Origin: Botrytis cinerea B05.10
Taxonomy: Eukaryota > Ascomycota > Leotiomycetes > Helotiales > Sclerotiniaceae
Direction of reading: 5' to 3'
Length of the DNA stretch: 64,000 nt
NCBI RefSeq assembly: GCF_000143535.2
Contig: NC_037311.1
Span: 930,001 to 994,000 of the forward strand
Both the position numbers and the translations under genes were made by a program. This document shows positions 1 to 12,156 of this stretch, in pieces; within the stretch, counting starts at the first letter, position 1, and every line of letters starts with the position of its first letter. The notes under the pieces are model-generated. The model ran no database searches, was not told the DNA's origin, and was given only the letters and a program-made list of their open reading frames with translations.

Positions 1-162
1 TACGCTCCAAGGGGTTTGTGGGAGAAAACTTGGAAGTCGACGAGTAAAAAAAGAAAAACTGCCCCAGGTTGTAATGTAGTCACACTGCCCTGCCTATCCA
101 TCACCGCCTCGCCTTATAAACGCCTATGATGTGTTGTACTGAAGTGTCTAAGGAAGCGGGAT

Positions 163-831
163 TTAGTTGGCTTCTTCTAAAGCTTCACCAAAGGTGTTCT
201 CGCCCGAGTATGAGATGTATAGGAATCTATTTCGTAGCGAAGTTAGCATGTGTATCATGGAATCATTTGGGATTTCTTTGTTCGTGCATAAATAATGCGT
301 CGTGTTGGAATCGATTTGGTTTAATCGCGATAATCACGATAACGAGTGACGATAGAGCGGTATGACGTTATGAAAAGTAGATAATGGAGAACGTACCCAT
401 CCTCATCCTTATGCTCCTCATAGATGGAGCTCATCAAAGCGGCAGTGGGCGGTAAGACCTCATCGACGAAAATGAAGATGGCCTTTTCTGGGGAAAGCTT
501 GATACGCTTGCGGATAACGTATACAAATTGACCGACGGTGAGATCGCTGGGAACGAGATACTTCTTCTTGTCGATAGTGGCGATGTCGGATTTCTCGACC
601 TTCTCGCAGATGACGGGGATGCGGTCGTTGTATTTTTGACGCTGGATGGCAAAGTTAGTCGGTTGGTCAACGGAGTGCAGTGCAATAAGTCGGTTTGGGG
701 GCTTGGGGCATACGATGGTGATGGTGGGGAAGGGGAGGTAATGGTTAGGAGGTTGGAATGCGACGTACGATGCGTTCAGCTTCAGCCTTGCGCTTCTCGA
801 ATGGGTGCTCGTCCTTAAACTTGGATCGCAT
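163..831 (-). CDS. ATG8: Autophagy ubiquitin-like protein Atg8
   Basis: Encodes the ubiquitin-like modifier conjugated to phosphatidylethanolamine on autophagosome membranes. Three exons on the minus strand: 769-831, 397-641 and 163-226, with introns 642-768 and 227-396, all GT-AG and in frame, giving 123 residues, which is normal for the family. The start [20 protein letters not shown] and the following [30 protein letters not shown] and [12 protein letters not shown] are hallmark Atg8 sequences. Gly116 in ENTFG is the expected Atg4 cleavage site, leaving a seven-residue tail (EALEEAN) to be removed. The last exon is only 64 nt and is easy to miss. Identity is essentially certain from family knowledge; exon borders are inferred from frame and splice consensus. 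Confidence 0.97.
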
Positions 832-2393
832 TTTGAAATAAGGTATGGAATGTTTTGGTGGAATAAAAGTCGTTGGATTGTTGTTGGGAGGGAAAGAGAC
901 GTGAAAGTGTTGGAGTTGTGTGTTGTGTTGTGTTGTGTTGTTGATGTAATGGAGGATGATGGAGGGGAAAGGTAGCAAGTAGGTAGGGAGAGAGGGAGAG
1001 AGGGATTGGTGTATTATTAAAGGCTATAAAGCCTGCCTAAGTGCAGGTGGCTAAGTAGCGTAAGCGGTGAGGGATTGATTGTGAATCACACTTCTTGCCT
1101 AGCGATAAGAAGGTCTACGGGCACACGGGTTGTGCCAGCTAATGAGATGCTTATTCTGATGCTGATACTGATACTGATACTGTGACTGTGACTGTGAGGG
1201 TGAGGGTCGTCTCTCGTTCATCGAACTTGATATCGCGGTAGTTGGGTGTGCACTGTACGGGTAGATGGCTGGCTAGCAAGGTGTGCAGTGAGGAGCAAGG
1301 AGCACAACAGCAGCTGACGATGATGGGCAGTGAAGAGGGAAGAGCGAATACTGGACATGAATGACATGACTGTTTCACATTACTCCTCAGGGCACACGGG
1401 CACATGATTATGAATATCCTCATACCACGATACGACTGATCACTCATTCACTCACTCGTTCATTCATTCATTCACCCATCCATCCCTCGTTCATCCCTCC
1501 CTCATACCCCATACCTAAGCCTCCCTTTCTTTGTCATGCCTGTTTCTCTTTGACCCGTCGTTCTCATCCAGGCCAATGCTCTTTCTCCTGCACACACGCT
1601 CGAGGGATGGAACTAAACCCCAGACAGCAACCCCACTAGAGATAGAGGCAGAAGAGGCGGCTAGGGATGGACTCGGGACGGTCACGGGTATCCTGTTGGA
1701 GGCGGACCTTGACATCCTTACCAGGAGAACAGGAGAACATACCAATAGTTGTTGTCAAATGATCTCCTATCGTTGACGTATACGACGTGCATGGATATAC
1801 TTGTTGCAGTCTATTCTGTATGTATACCTAGGTAGGTAGTCGTTCTGCCAGAAGCAAGTTACCCGGGCACCCGGGGTATACATAGTAATCCATTATCTCA
1901 CACCTGGATATATGTATCGAGCATCTTGACTTCTCTCGCTCTCGCTCTCGCTCTCGCTCTCGCTCTCCTTCTCTCTCTTGCTTTCTCCCCAGCCTTTTCT
2001 TTCGAGTGTTCTTCAACTGATGAAAAGTAACCTTACGGATCTATGTACTAATAACTTATGAGTCCTAAGTTCAAATGAGTAGATACCGTAAGTCTCTAGA
2101 CAGGTAGGTATATTCAAAGTCTTGTCCTGCTACCACCGGTAAATCCTTACCAAAATCTTCCGATGATGGCCAGTGCTTGCTTCCCTTTCTAAAAGTTGAC
2201 CATTCATCGCCGTCATAATCATAGAAATCGTACCACGGCAAAGAGCGAAAATTATATCGATAAATCTAGTTCTTTCAATCACCTCCCAAACAGCCACTCC
2301 CACAACAATATCTCCTTATTTGTGGCATGTTTCTTGTATTATAGTGCTCAAATCTTCTTCCATTCTAGGCTGACCATTTCCTTTCCTTTCACA
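832..2393. other. Intergenic, divergent ATG8/HEM13 promoters
   Basis: No convincing gene. It holds both upstream regions. Simple repeats lie at 1155-1205 (CTGATA then CTGTGA units), about 1440-1490 (CATT-rich) and 1933-1977 (CTCTCG). Open frames here are short, repeat-derived or lack an ATG. Confidence 0.7.
1933..1977. repeat. CTCTCG hexanucleotide microsatellite
   Basis: About seven tandem CTCTCG units in the HEM13-side upstream region, read directly from the sequence. The arginine/glutamate-rich reading frame across it on the minus strand is a repeat artefact. Confidence 0.9.
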
Positions 2394-3668
2394 ATGTCTC
2401 TTCCCATAAGAAGAGCTCGATTCTCGAGCTTGGGAAGAACTTCCTTCTCCAGACCTTCTTTACCTTTATATCCTCGGAGGACTTTCGCAGATCATCAAAA
2501 GCCTCCTAGACCAGGCACTGGGCGGCCCACTGTTTGGGCACCAAAAACTAGAATTGCTGTTGGCGTTGTCTTTATTGGTGCTTTGATTTACAATATGGTA
2601 TGGAGTATGCGATCAAGACATAAGATTCGAGCTTCACTTACACCTCAGTAGGCAACAGAAGAACCGGCCAAGTTGGATGCCCCTACCATTGCAGAACGGG
2701 ACACTCTCACTAAGCGTGAATCTGGAGTTACGGAGAATTCACCCATGCGATTGCGAATGGAAGAATTCATTAAACAACAGCAAAAGGAAATCGTACACGA
2801 ATTAGAACAAGTCGATGGCAAGAAGTTTAGAGTTGATACATGGACTAGGGAACATGGTGGAGGTGGAATCTCCTCCGTACTGCAAGACGGTAATGTATTT
2901 GAGAAGGCAGGAGTAAATATCAGTGTGGTATATGGAACATTACCTCGAGCGGCAATTGACAAAATGCGAGCCAACCACAAATCTATCGACCCTGATGTTC
3001 AATCCCTTGACTTTTTCGCTGCAGGATTAAGTATGGTCCTCCATCCAGTCAACCCAATGGCGCCGACTGTCCACCTCAACTATCGATACTTCGAAACCGA
3101 AAACCCAGATGGTTCACCTGCCGCATGGTGGTTTGGTGGTGGAACGGATCTCACACCTAGTTACTTGTTCGACGAAGATGCTATTCATTTCCACAAGACA
3201 ATTAAAGAAGCATGCGACAGTCATGACAAAGAATACTATCCACGATTCAAGAAATGGTGCGATAACTATTTCTCCAATAAACATAGAGGAGAGACACGGG
3301 GCGTTGGAGGGATTTTCTTCGATGATTTAGAAGAAGGAAAGGATCAAGAAAACTTGTTTGCATTTGCGCAAAGTTGTTTGAAAGCTTTCCTTCCTTCATA
3401 TCTTCCAATCATCAATAAGAGGAAGGATATGCCATACACCGAGAAAGAAAAGGAGTGGCAACAAATTCGGAGGGGTCGATATGTAGAATTCAACCTGGTA
3501 CATGATAGAGGTACAGCTTTTGGTTTGAATACACCAAGTGCAAGGGTGGAAAGCATCTTGATGAGTTTACCTTTGACGGCTAGCTGGAGGTACATGTACG
3601 AACCGGAGAAGGGAAGTAGAGAACAGAGATTGGTGGATGTTTTGAAGGAACCTAGGGAATGGGTTTAA
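2394..3668 (+). CDS. HEM13: Coproporphyrinogen III oxidase (aerobic)
   Basis: Catalyses oxygen-dependent decarboxylation of coproporphyrinogen III to protoporphyrinogen IX in heme synthesis. Two exons, 2394-2597 and 2652-3668; the 54-nt intron 2598-2651 ends at the second of two close AGs, since the first would leave TAG in frame. The protein is about 406 residues. Family blocks are intact: [40 protein letters not shown] and [13 protein letters not shown]. The N-terminus is basic and is followed by a hydrophobic stretch ([17 protein letters not shown], about residues 52-68), suggesting mitochondrial targeting or membrane anchoring, unlike the shorter cytosolic yeast enzyme. Family assignment is certain; localisation is inference. 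Confidence 0.96.
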
Positions 3669-4089
3669 TTGTTAAGTGTGAGAATAGAAATAGTATGTTG
3701 ATCACATTTTTGCTGTATATATGATTTAGAAATTTATGTATGATATCACTGAAAGAAATGAATAAAAGAAGGTCCCAGTGACTTTTAAAAGAATGGGTTT
3801 GTAGCTTCCATACCTAGTGCTTTTAGGCAAACGAACAGACAAGCGAGCTTGGATCCACCCCTCCTTTTCTATCCCATCCAACCTCATCCATTGCACATCG
3901 AGCACACTTCAACATCTTATCTTATCACCACTTAGATCTTCAATTCTTCTGGAAATTTCTTAATTGTTACTCAAGCAGAATCAACTCTGTATATCCAATA
4001 TCTATTTTCCTTCTGTCATAGAGTTCGTATCCCATTTCCTCTACTCTTAAATGTCGTTAATGTAAACACTCTCATACTACCGTATCACA
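3669..4089. other. Intergenic between HEM13 and SWIM gene
   Basis: AT-rich 3' flank of HEM13 followed by a CT-rich stretch (about 3860-4080), typical of a fungal promoter or 5' leader for the next plus-strand gene. No other signal seen. Confidence 0.6.
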
Positions 4090-5157
4090 ATGTCCACCAG
4101 CCACCCTTCGTCTCCACTCCCCTCACTCCCTCCATCTCGTGACTTCATGACTTCTCTCTTCAACAGTCTTACTTTTCCAAATGCTTCGCCTACACAAACC
4201 TCAAATCCAAATCCAAATCCAGATTCGGATTCAAATTCAGCTTCCGTCGCACACCCACAGCGGCTTTCCAGGGAGAATGAGAGGGATGATGGAAAGCAAA
4301 CTCAAAATCCGTTCAAGCAATTGGATGCGCAGAAAAAGGCATTGTTGATGACGCTACATGTTATTTTCCCACCGCCGTTGCTATTGCACGCGTTGGATTT
4401 GTTGGATAGAGGGGGGGTGACGAGGGTAATTTTGAGGGAGGAGGGGGAGATAGGGGGGAGAGCAGGTACTGGGGAAGGTGTAGAGCAGAGGAATAGCAGG
4501 GAGAGGAAGGGTACGGAGAAGAAATCTAGTGATGCGGGAGAGCAAGAGCAAGAGAGTAGTCGGGATATGGAAGGCGGAGATATAGAAGTAGGAGAGTCAG
4601 ATATCGACGCCCACAAGCATAAACTCTCTCTTCTCCACCCCTCTCCAAGTCACCCCTCTCCGAATCCGCCTCCCCCAAAATCAAAACAAAAACAAAAACA
4701 AAAACCACTCTACCAAGTGCGCTCCTCGCAGCCCTCAAAATGGCATTCCTCGCGCTCCGCGTGCGGAGCAGGAGCAGGGACCGCGCATGCACATGCAGCT
4801 GCAGAAAATACATACGCCGTACATCTCGGCGCCTGGAACTGCAGCTGTGCCGCATTTACATTTGCTGCTTTTCCTGCTTCCATTTCCACTTCCACTTCCA
4901 CTTCTACTTCCCTCGCGTCTTCTTATTTTCCATGGGACTCGGAAGTCTCTCCGGACGAAGAGCATCCCATTCCCGAGCAAAGGGAAAAAGAGCAGGAGGA
5001 AACGTGGCGATATGGAGGCTGGACGAAAACATCCCACGTACCTATCTGTAAACATTTATTGGCGTGTTTGTTGGTTGAGAGGTGGGGCGATGTACTAGGG
5101 ACGTGTGTACGAGAGAGGGTTGTGGGGAGGGAGGAAATGGGTGGGCTGGTTGTCTGA
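4090..5157 (+). CDS. SWIM-type zinc-finger protein
   Basis: Intronless frame of 355 residues starting at ATG 4090. The C-terminal part carries a SWIM zinc finger: WNCSC (Cys251, Cys253) and, 66 residues later, ICKH (Cys320, His322), matching CxC...CxH. The rest is low-complexity: Ser/Pro-rich N-terminus, acidic middle and a Lys/Gln run. In fungi small SWIM proteins include Sws1/Shu2-type recombination factors, which pair with Rad51 paralogues; the position of the finger at the C-terminus fits but does not prove this. Overlapping frames on both strands are shadows of the biased composition. The start is the first ATG after a CT-rich leader. Confidence 0.75.
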   Translation: MSTSHPSSPLPSLPPSRDFMTSLFNSLTFPNASPTQTSNPNPNPDSDSNSASVAHPQRLSRENERDDGKQTQNPFKQLDAQKKALLMTLHVIFPPPLLLHALDLLDRGGVTRVILREEGEIGGRAGTGEGVEQRNSRERKGTEKKSSDAGEQEQESSRDMEGGDIEVGESDIDAHKHKLSLLHPSPSHPSPNPPPPKSKQKQKQKPLYQVRSSQPSKWHSSRSACGAGAGTAHAHAAAENTYAVHLGAWNCSCAAFTFAAFPASISTSTSTSTSLASSYFPWDSEVSPDEEHPIPEQREKEQEETWRYGGWTKTSHVPICKHLLACLLVERWGDVLGTCVRERVVGREEMGGLVV

Positions 5158-5609
5158 GGGGAACGGGGAAGAGGGGAGGTTGGGATGGGCTATGGAAAGA
5201 GAGGCGTTAGGGGCGGGGGAGATGTAGAGAAAATGCGGTAGAAAATAGAACTGTGTGACGAGGGATGTGTCGCCTAAGGTAAGATTTGAGTGTCGGTTGG
5301 CGCATGGGAGTTGTAACTGTTTAATATCTCTCACAAGGAATGTGGAAATTCGAACAATAGAAGCAGAAAAGAAATTAGAGAGCTCGATATCTTTCTGGAT
5401 TTGAGAAAGAAGATCAATGAGCACTTGCAAAGTGCTAAAATCACGCTGAAAACTTTCCACGGCTGCTATTATTCGCAAGCTATGCATTTATGATACAATG
5501 ACATATCAATTCTCACGCTCATCTCAAATGTCCTATGTCATGCCCCGATCTGTATTTCCGTGCCTCATAAACACCCAAAGATATTCACCAACTCCCCTAT
5601 TGTTCATCA
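5158..5609. other. Convergent intergenic spacer
   Basis: Spacer between the 3' ends of the SWIM gene and RPN8. Probably 3' UTRs; the minus-strand frame at 5095-5487 overlaps the SWIM gene end and shows no family similarity I recognise. Confidence 0.6.
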
Positions 5610-6808
5610 TCACTTCTTCTTTTCCTTATCCTCTTTCTCCTTTTCCGCTTCCTTGCCCTCTTTAGCATCCCCATTTACACCATTAGCCCCCTCAGTCTTC
5701 TTGTCTTTCTCATCCTTGGCTTCATCCTTTTTGGCATCTTTCTCCTCTTGTTGTTGTCTATTTTGGATTTTGTTTTCGATAAGGTCGTGGAAGGCGGTAA
5801 TGGCGCGGATCAAACTACTTAAGTAGATAGCCATCAATTGATCGTTGGTCTTTATGCTCATAGCATGTGCCAATTCGCTGTTATTCTCAACAGGTGCATC
5901 GGCGCCATTAGGGATGTGAGAGGAGGCTTTGGGTGTAGATAAATTAGGGAGGAGGTTGAAAACGTCTTGAAGGTTGCCTAGAATGGCGTGGTTGACTGGC
6001 AAAGTTCCATCGAGGACGTTTTGTAAATATTGACCGATATCTCGTAATCGTGCGTGTAGTCCTTGCAATGATTGTACTTGACTTGTAATTCGTGTTGAAA
6101 GTGTACCAACTGCCACATCTCTAATATCTCTAAGTAAATGTTCAACTCCGATTTCTTCAGCCTCCTCAGCCTCGATGATCGTTGGTGTATGTACGAAAGT
6201 CTTGGAAGTAGTTGTGCCATCCTTGAGTGATATTAGAGCTTGACCAATTGCCTTTTCATAAGATAATGAACTTACATCTTTAATCTCCTCTACCGCAAAG
6301 TAGGCATCTGTTGGTACGCCACTGTCTTTTGGTTGACAATTGATAATCACAAGTAATGGGTTGGGTGTATATCTTTTGAACAACTCGTTGACCTCCAAAT
6401 CTGAAGCTCTTAACTTAGGCCCAGAATGGTACCATCCTATCAGCTTCTCTTTCGCATTGATCTTCTTGAACATATCATTCATCGATTCGACGTAGTTGTG
6501 ATCCAAGAACCATACTGATGGGTCTTTCTCATCTTCTTCGAATGGAACTGTTTGTGATGGCTATCAGTATGGTATAAAACATCAAGCCAAGCTCATATGA
6601 GCATGCTGAAGAGAGTCGACATACCAGCAAAACTGTTTGACACTCGTACATTCTTTCCTTCATTCTGTCCTAACAGAACCCCAACCACTCTGCGCGTGCC
6701 TTTACCCTCTGACCGTCCATAGTGATCTGCTGCTGAAAGTAATACCAGCGGCGCAACTGATACAGTTCTCGAAACGAGTGAGAGGGTTTCTGCTGTGGTA
6801 GCAGGCAT
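5610..6808 (-). CDS. RPN8: 26S proteasome lid subunit Rpn8
   Basis: Non-catalytic MPN-domain subunit of the 19S lid and partner of the deubiquitinase Rpn11. Exons 6625-6808 and 5610-6547 with a 77-nt intron encode about 373 residues. The MPN domain occupies roughly residues 10-150: [24 protein letters not shown], then [15 protein letters not shown]. In the last motif the second metal-binding His of the JAMM signature is replaced by Gly, as expected for Rpn8 and in contrast to Rpn11. The C-terminus ends in a long Lys/Glu-rich KEKE tail, somewhat longer than usual. It is transcribed divergently from ADK1. Confidence 0.96.
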
Positions 6809-7646
6809 GATGAATTTTGATTTGTAGGTTGGTTGTTATGGAATAATGGAACAATTGTTGACAAGGCTGATATTCTTAGGTATTCGCGGCCAGAGCTTGC
6901 CTGGCACCCGGTGCTTAGCTCCAAACCGAATCGAGACGCTATCACGTGCCACACGGCGGGCACCTGGGTTAGTGGCGGGCGGAAGGGCGGGAGTTAGTCT
7001 CGCAGTGAGGCACGATGAGGTAAATGTAAACTGTGGACAGGAAGGATAGATCGGATGTAGGAGGCGACGGATCATTACAAGGTTGGAACTGTGCAGTTCT
7101 GCATGTCTGTCTTAGACAATTGTGAGATTTTGCTACGCACAATGCCCCGTATCATCAGAAGAAACCTCGGACGGACTTCACGTTGTAGATACAGAAGGAG
7201 TTCCAGGAGCGTGAACGTCCAAATCGTATTACCATGAGCTCGACTCTGTAAAGGTCCGCTGAGATATCCAGCCAGACATACTTCGATATTCTACATAGCT
7301 GCTGGAAAGATAAGACCTCACTCGGGTCCCTTGGGATATAAATGCTCATCGATTTCCCCTCCTAGAATATTTATATCTTCTTCTCGTTCCTCTTCTTGTT
7401 GAGTGATTCCTGACTTGATACACCGAGGGGATATCCCGGTGAATTTTTTCCGTCCCTCCGGTTGCCGCTCGGCAGAACAAGCTAGATTTACAGTGCTCTC
7501 CATATACTTTGTAACATTTCCATTCCCATTCCCTCGCGTTCAAGGCCTGCGAAACTTTTTCTCTTAACTCTCTCCACTCTACAATTTGTATATTTTGGAT
7601 TATTTCCATACCTTGGTTCCGCCTTCTTTCACCCCATCAATTCAAA
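6809..7646. promoter_or_regulatory. Bidirectional RPN8/ADK1 promoter region
   Basis: An 838-bp region between the divergent starts of RPN8 and ADK1. It must hold both promoters. No element is identified with confidence; a GC-richer patch lies at about 6890-7010 and a CT-rich leader directly precedes ADK1. Confidence 0.5.
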
Positions 7647-8658
<1,012 letters not shown>

Positions 8659-11054
8659 AAAGACATAGGAATAAAGGTGATAAGTTAGCTTTGCATAGAG
8701 TTCTAAAAAAGTTGTAATTGCATTTAAGTTAGTAGGCATAATTGCAATCTTTCTTGAAGGAAGGCGTTTGTACAACCAAAGACATGCAATGGGGGCCATG
8801 CCAATTTAGAGGCTCTGTGTATTATATGCACTGCGTTTTCTCGCACTTTAAGTTTATTAGAAAGTGCTCAAATTGAATGAAGTCAATGAACAATCTTCCA
8901 CAGAAATAAAGTCAAAATCTTCTCACATTTTACAATTTCATTTGCCATGCATTCATTACATTCCCCAGGGCGCCCTATGTTAATTCCCCAAAGTAAACTG
9001 GCAAAACCCCACGGTTCCCCAGCATAAGGCGGGCATGGGAAATGGTTGGGTGGTTGAAATTGGGTTGCATCCGCCGATAGATGAGTGTTACGGCTGCATG
9101 AAGCCGCGGAATACATGTGTAGCTCTAAACAAATTTTCTTCGTGTTTTTCACCAGTTGATGACGCATTGCGGAAGTCCTTAAGGAAAGGATAGCTATCCA
9201 GGTGGTAAAGAAAGTGTAGTAATGAATATATATGGTCATGTCAGCAGTTCTTGTGCAATATTTTGTTTGAGTGAGAAAACTATTGAGGTATTTTGGAGAA
9301 CTACTCGGTAAAGAAAGGAGTATCTGCAGTAGAAAGGAAAGACTTTGCTAGATCAAGATTCACAGCTAAGCTGTGTCCATTTTGTGGACAATTGAGGTCA
9401 AGGAAGGTCGGAGGTTGGAAAGGCCGATGGTGTGTATGTTTTCCTCTGTGTTCGACTTGGATCTGTATCTCCTTTGCTTTCTTTCAACAATGAAGACAAG
9501 TCAATTTCCAGAAGACTAGAAGTTTGGCTGACAATGATTGAATACAGAGAGAGTAAGCTGTCTACTGTGGTGACTGGACATGCAAGAGAGTTGCATCATA
9601 TGTATGAGGTATGCCATGTTCTGGCAGAAAGTTCATTATTTCCAGCTTCAAGAGGTTTTCGAGAGCAATTACTATGCTAGGTCCTTCTGTATCTGCATGA
9701 GAGGGAATCGTGAAGCAATGAGCATGAATGCTAGTGTATTCAGGCGTAAAGTGTTACGTTAGAATGTTAATTGGACCGATTCTATCTCGAAGTTCATTGG
9801 ATGGGGATGGTTACCCCTTTTGGAAAGACAACCCCAAAGCAAGATCGCTCTTTCCAACTCTAGTAATTTGGAAGGGTTCGAACTTTCCATAATACGGAAT
9901 TCGAGTCGCTTATCGGCGTGTAGTATGCGTCCTAATATATAGCTTGTTTCATGGAGTATCTTACCTTCTTCATCTCTGTTCTTGCAATCCTTCCGTGGGA
10001 CCTTGGAAGGAAAACACAACTTTGATACCTGGAATACTACCATGAGATTAAAGGATTCATCTTGACTTCTTCATTGTTGTTTATCAGGGGATCATTCCAG
10101 AACTACTTTTAAAAAGTCACCACTGTGATCAACAAGGTATATTGAGTGTCCAGGTTGTTGCTCGAGGATGTTGGAAGAACTTTTTTTGCATTGCCATGCC
10201 GACCTGAATGTCCTCTCTTAATTTACTTCTCACCTCTTTATGTTTTGACCCCCAGATTTAAATCTGTTTACCTTCATCCACTGTGCTTGGTTTCTCAACA
10301 CTGTATCAAACACAATCTGATCATTGGTAGCAGTGGATTACGACCTTCAACGTCAGGGTACCTCAAGTTAACTCCTCGTTGCCTTTACATTACTTCAAGA
10401 TTGTACATTCGACCTTCACTGAACCCTCATCCTATACTCTTCTCCAACACATACCTCCACGTCGGCCGATATCTGATATTATTGCCGTGTTTGGTATCAA
10501 CACGGTTTAGCTTCCTTTTCCACCCGCCGCGCTCATCCTCTCAAATTTCCAGTTCCGACAAGCAGATTTGTTCTCCCACAACACTTGTCTTGATTAAACC
10601 CAATCTTCTTTTAAAGTTGTGGTTTACCTCGTGGGTGTTTCCTTTTTGTTACCAAAAGATCACGGCTTTCAGTACAAATAATACGTGAAGAATATCTCGA
10701 ACTGTGTAAGTCTCCTCCTGCCCCCCAGTTTTCTTCAAAATTTGTATTTTGGTTTTGACCACCACCACTACTATGTTTTTTGCCATTCATCAAAAGCAGA
10801 ACCAGTTTTGATATAACATACGTGGATATGTTATCTTGATTCCTCATCTTCATTGTTTATTGGTCTAGCATACTGAAGCATAGTATTAGATCATATTTCC
10901 TCTTTTCTACCTGACTCGAACCTTCAAAACACTCTTATTCGGTATGCGGGCTCTCTCTCGGTCATGATTTTAATAGACAATGATCCTGCGCTTAAAACGT
11001 ATCTGATACTATCTTAGTCCCTTAAACCAACAATACAAAGTACAAATTTACATC
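8659..11054. other. Long intergenic region
   Basis: About 2.4 kb without a gene I can support. Plus-strand frames near 9293-9762 and the 180-codon frame at 10146-10688 do not begin with ATG or show a domain. A 94-codon ATG frame on the minus strand (10043-9759) is possible but unsupported. The last 800 bp are pyrimidine-rich and likely promoter or leader of the next gene. Confidence 0.5.
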
Positions 11055-12156
11055 ATGGCGCAAGTTATGATGCCAGTATGTTGCTCTCCATCCTTTGTGC
11101 AATACCTAAGATCACTAGCAGCAAATTCAGATGACACCATTCAATCGTGAGTATCCTTATCACTTTAATTACCCACAATCATATCAGCACTTCACCATAA
11201 TCAAGTTTTTGAAAGATAAGCAAACCAGGTCTAATATTGTCACAGAAAATGAGAATGGCACCCCCCCTCGTCCCTTGAGCAGACGCAAGAAGAGAGAAGC
11301 CGAAGCAGCAGCAGCAGCAGCAGCAGCCGCCGTTGTCTTACCTGAAGATCGCAGACGAGCCCTGGAAGCTACGTACAACGGAGCTAGCGCTGGCGAAGCC
11401 CGTGAGAAGCTCCTTCAGAATCCATCAATGTCACTTGGACCTGGTCTGCATCTGTCACCAACTGAGGTAAGCACAGGTGTATTTGTTATGCATTTGATGT
11501 GGGAGTAACCCTCGCTTACAATTATATCTGCTTAGGATAAGACGTATAACCTTCTCACCCATTTTCGTATTCCTGGACCTGAACTCGTCAACAAGAGCGT
11601 CCCTAGCTGTGGCTTGCCATCAGGATGGTCCGACAAGCATGACCGCTGCATTGCGTATATGTCTACTCATGCTCCGTTGGTTCAAGGCAAAGTTCCCAAG
11701 CAAGAGTCGCTTCAACCTCGGTATACTACCCGCGAGATTACCTCTTTCATTCTGAAGAGGTTTCCAGAACTGTGCCGCCACGTGGGTTCACAACATACAG
11801 TCACAATTCTGGGTTTTTAGCTGACTTTGCACAGCGTATCAAGGAGTCTACTATTGAACTGCGCCTGGAACTCCTGGACCGTTCTGAGAACTCTTATTTC
11901 AGTGTTGAGTATGGTGGTTATAGTGATCATGAGTGGGCTCGAGGCATCTAAAAGTGCATCTTTTTCGAATTTCAATCTGCTACTTAATGTGCTGCAACAT
12001 TACCGTGGGTGTGAACGCTCTGTATACATTGTTGGCCATGATTGACTTGTTATTTAGATCTTCTCTCAACGTTCTGTTAAGGGTCTCTTTGATTTGTGCA
12101 ACACTCCTCGTGTAGCTTTGGGTTTGGAGTGGACGAATACTATTTTGCTACGATAA
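11055..12156 (+). CDS. Unrecognised six-exon protein
   Basis: I do not recognise the family. A coherent model joins six exons: 11055-11075, 11131-11146, 11246-11466, 11536-11781, 11835-11903 and 12058-12156, giving about 223 residues from MAQVMMPMTPFN to LEWTNTILLR. Features: a basic patch (SRRKKREAE) followed by a run of Ala encoded by a GCA repeat, a charged segment (EDRRRALEATY), then a globular-looking half with SCGLPSGWSDKHDRCIAYM and RYTTREITSFILKRFPEL. No transmembrane segment or signal peptide is visible. Introns 1-4 have good GT-AG ends; the fifth uses a weaker GTTGAG donor, so the last junction is the least certain. Short exon 2 (16 nt) makes automatic calling error-prone. It could be a nuclear protein given the basic patch; that is a guess. 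Confidence 0.6.

Noticed and set aside
434..818. Frames antisense or out of frame to ATG8
   Set aside because: They overlap ATG8 exon 2 and intron 1 and only mirror its codons.
9870..9890. GGGTTCGAAC resembling a tRNA T-loop
   Set aside because: The flanking T-stem does not pair properly and no acceptor, D or anticodon arms could be placed.
9759..10043. 94-codon ATG frame on the minus strand
   Set aside because: No domain, no splice partner and no regulatory context; kept as possible but not called.
10146..10688. 180-codon plus frame
   Set aside because: Starts at GTG, Ser/Leu/Pro-rich composition of a pyrimidine-rich leader, no motif.
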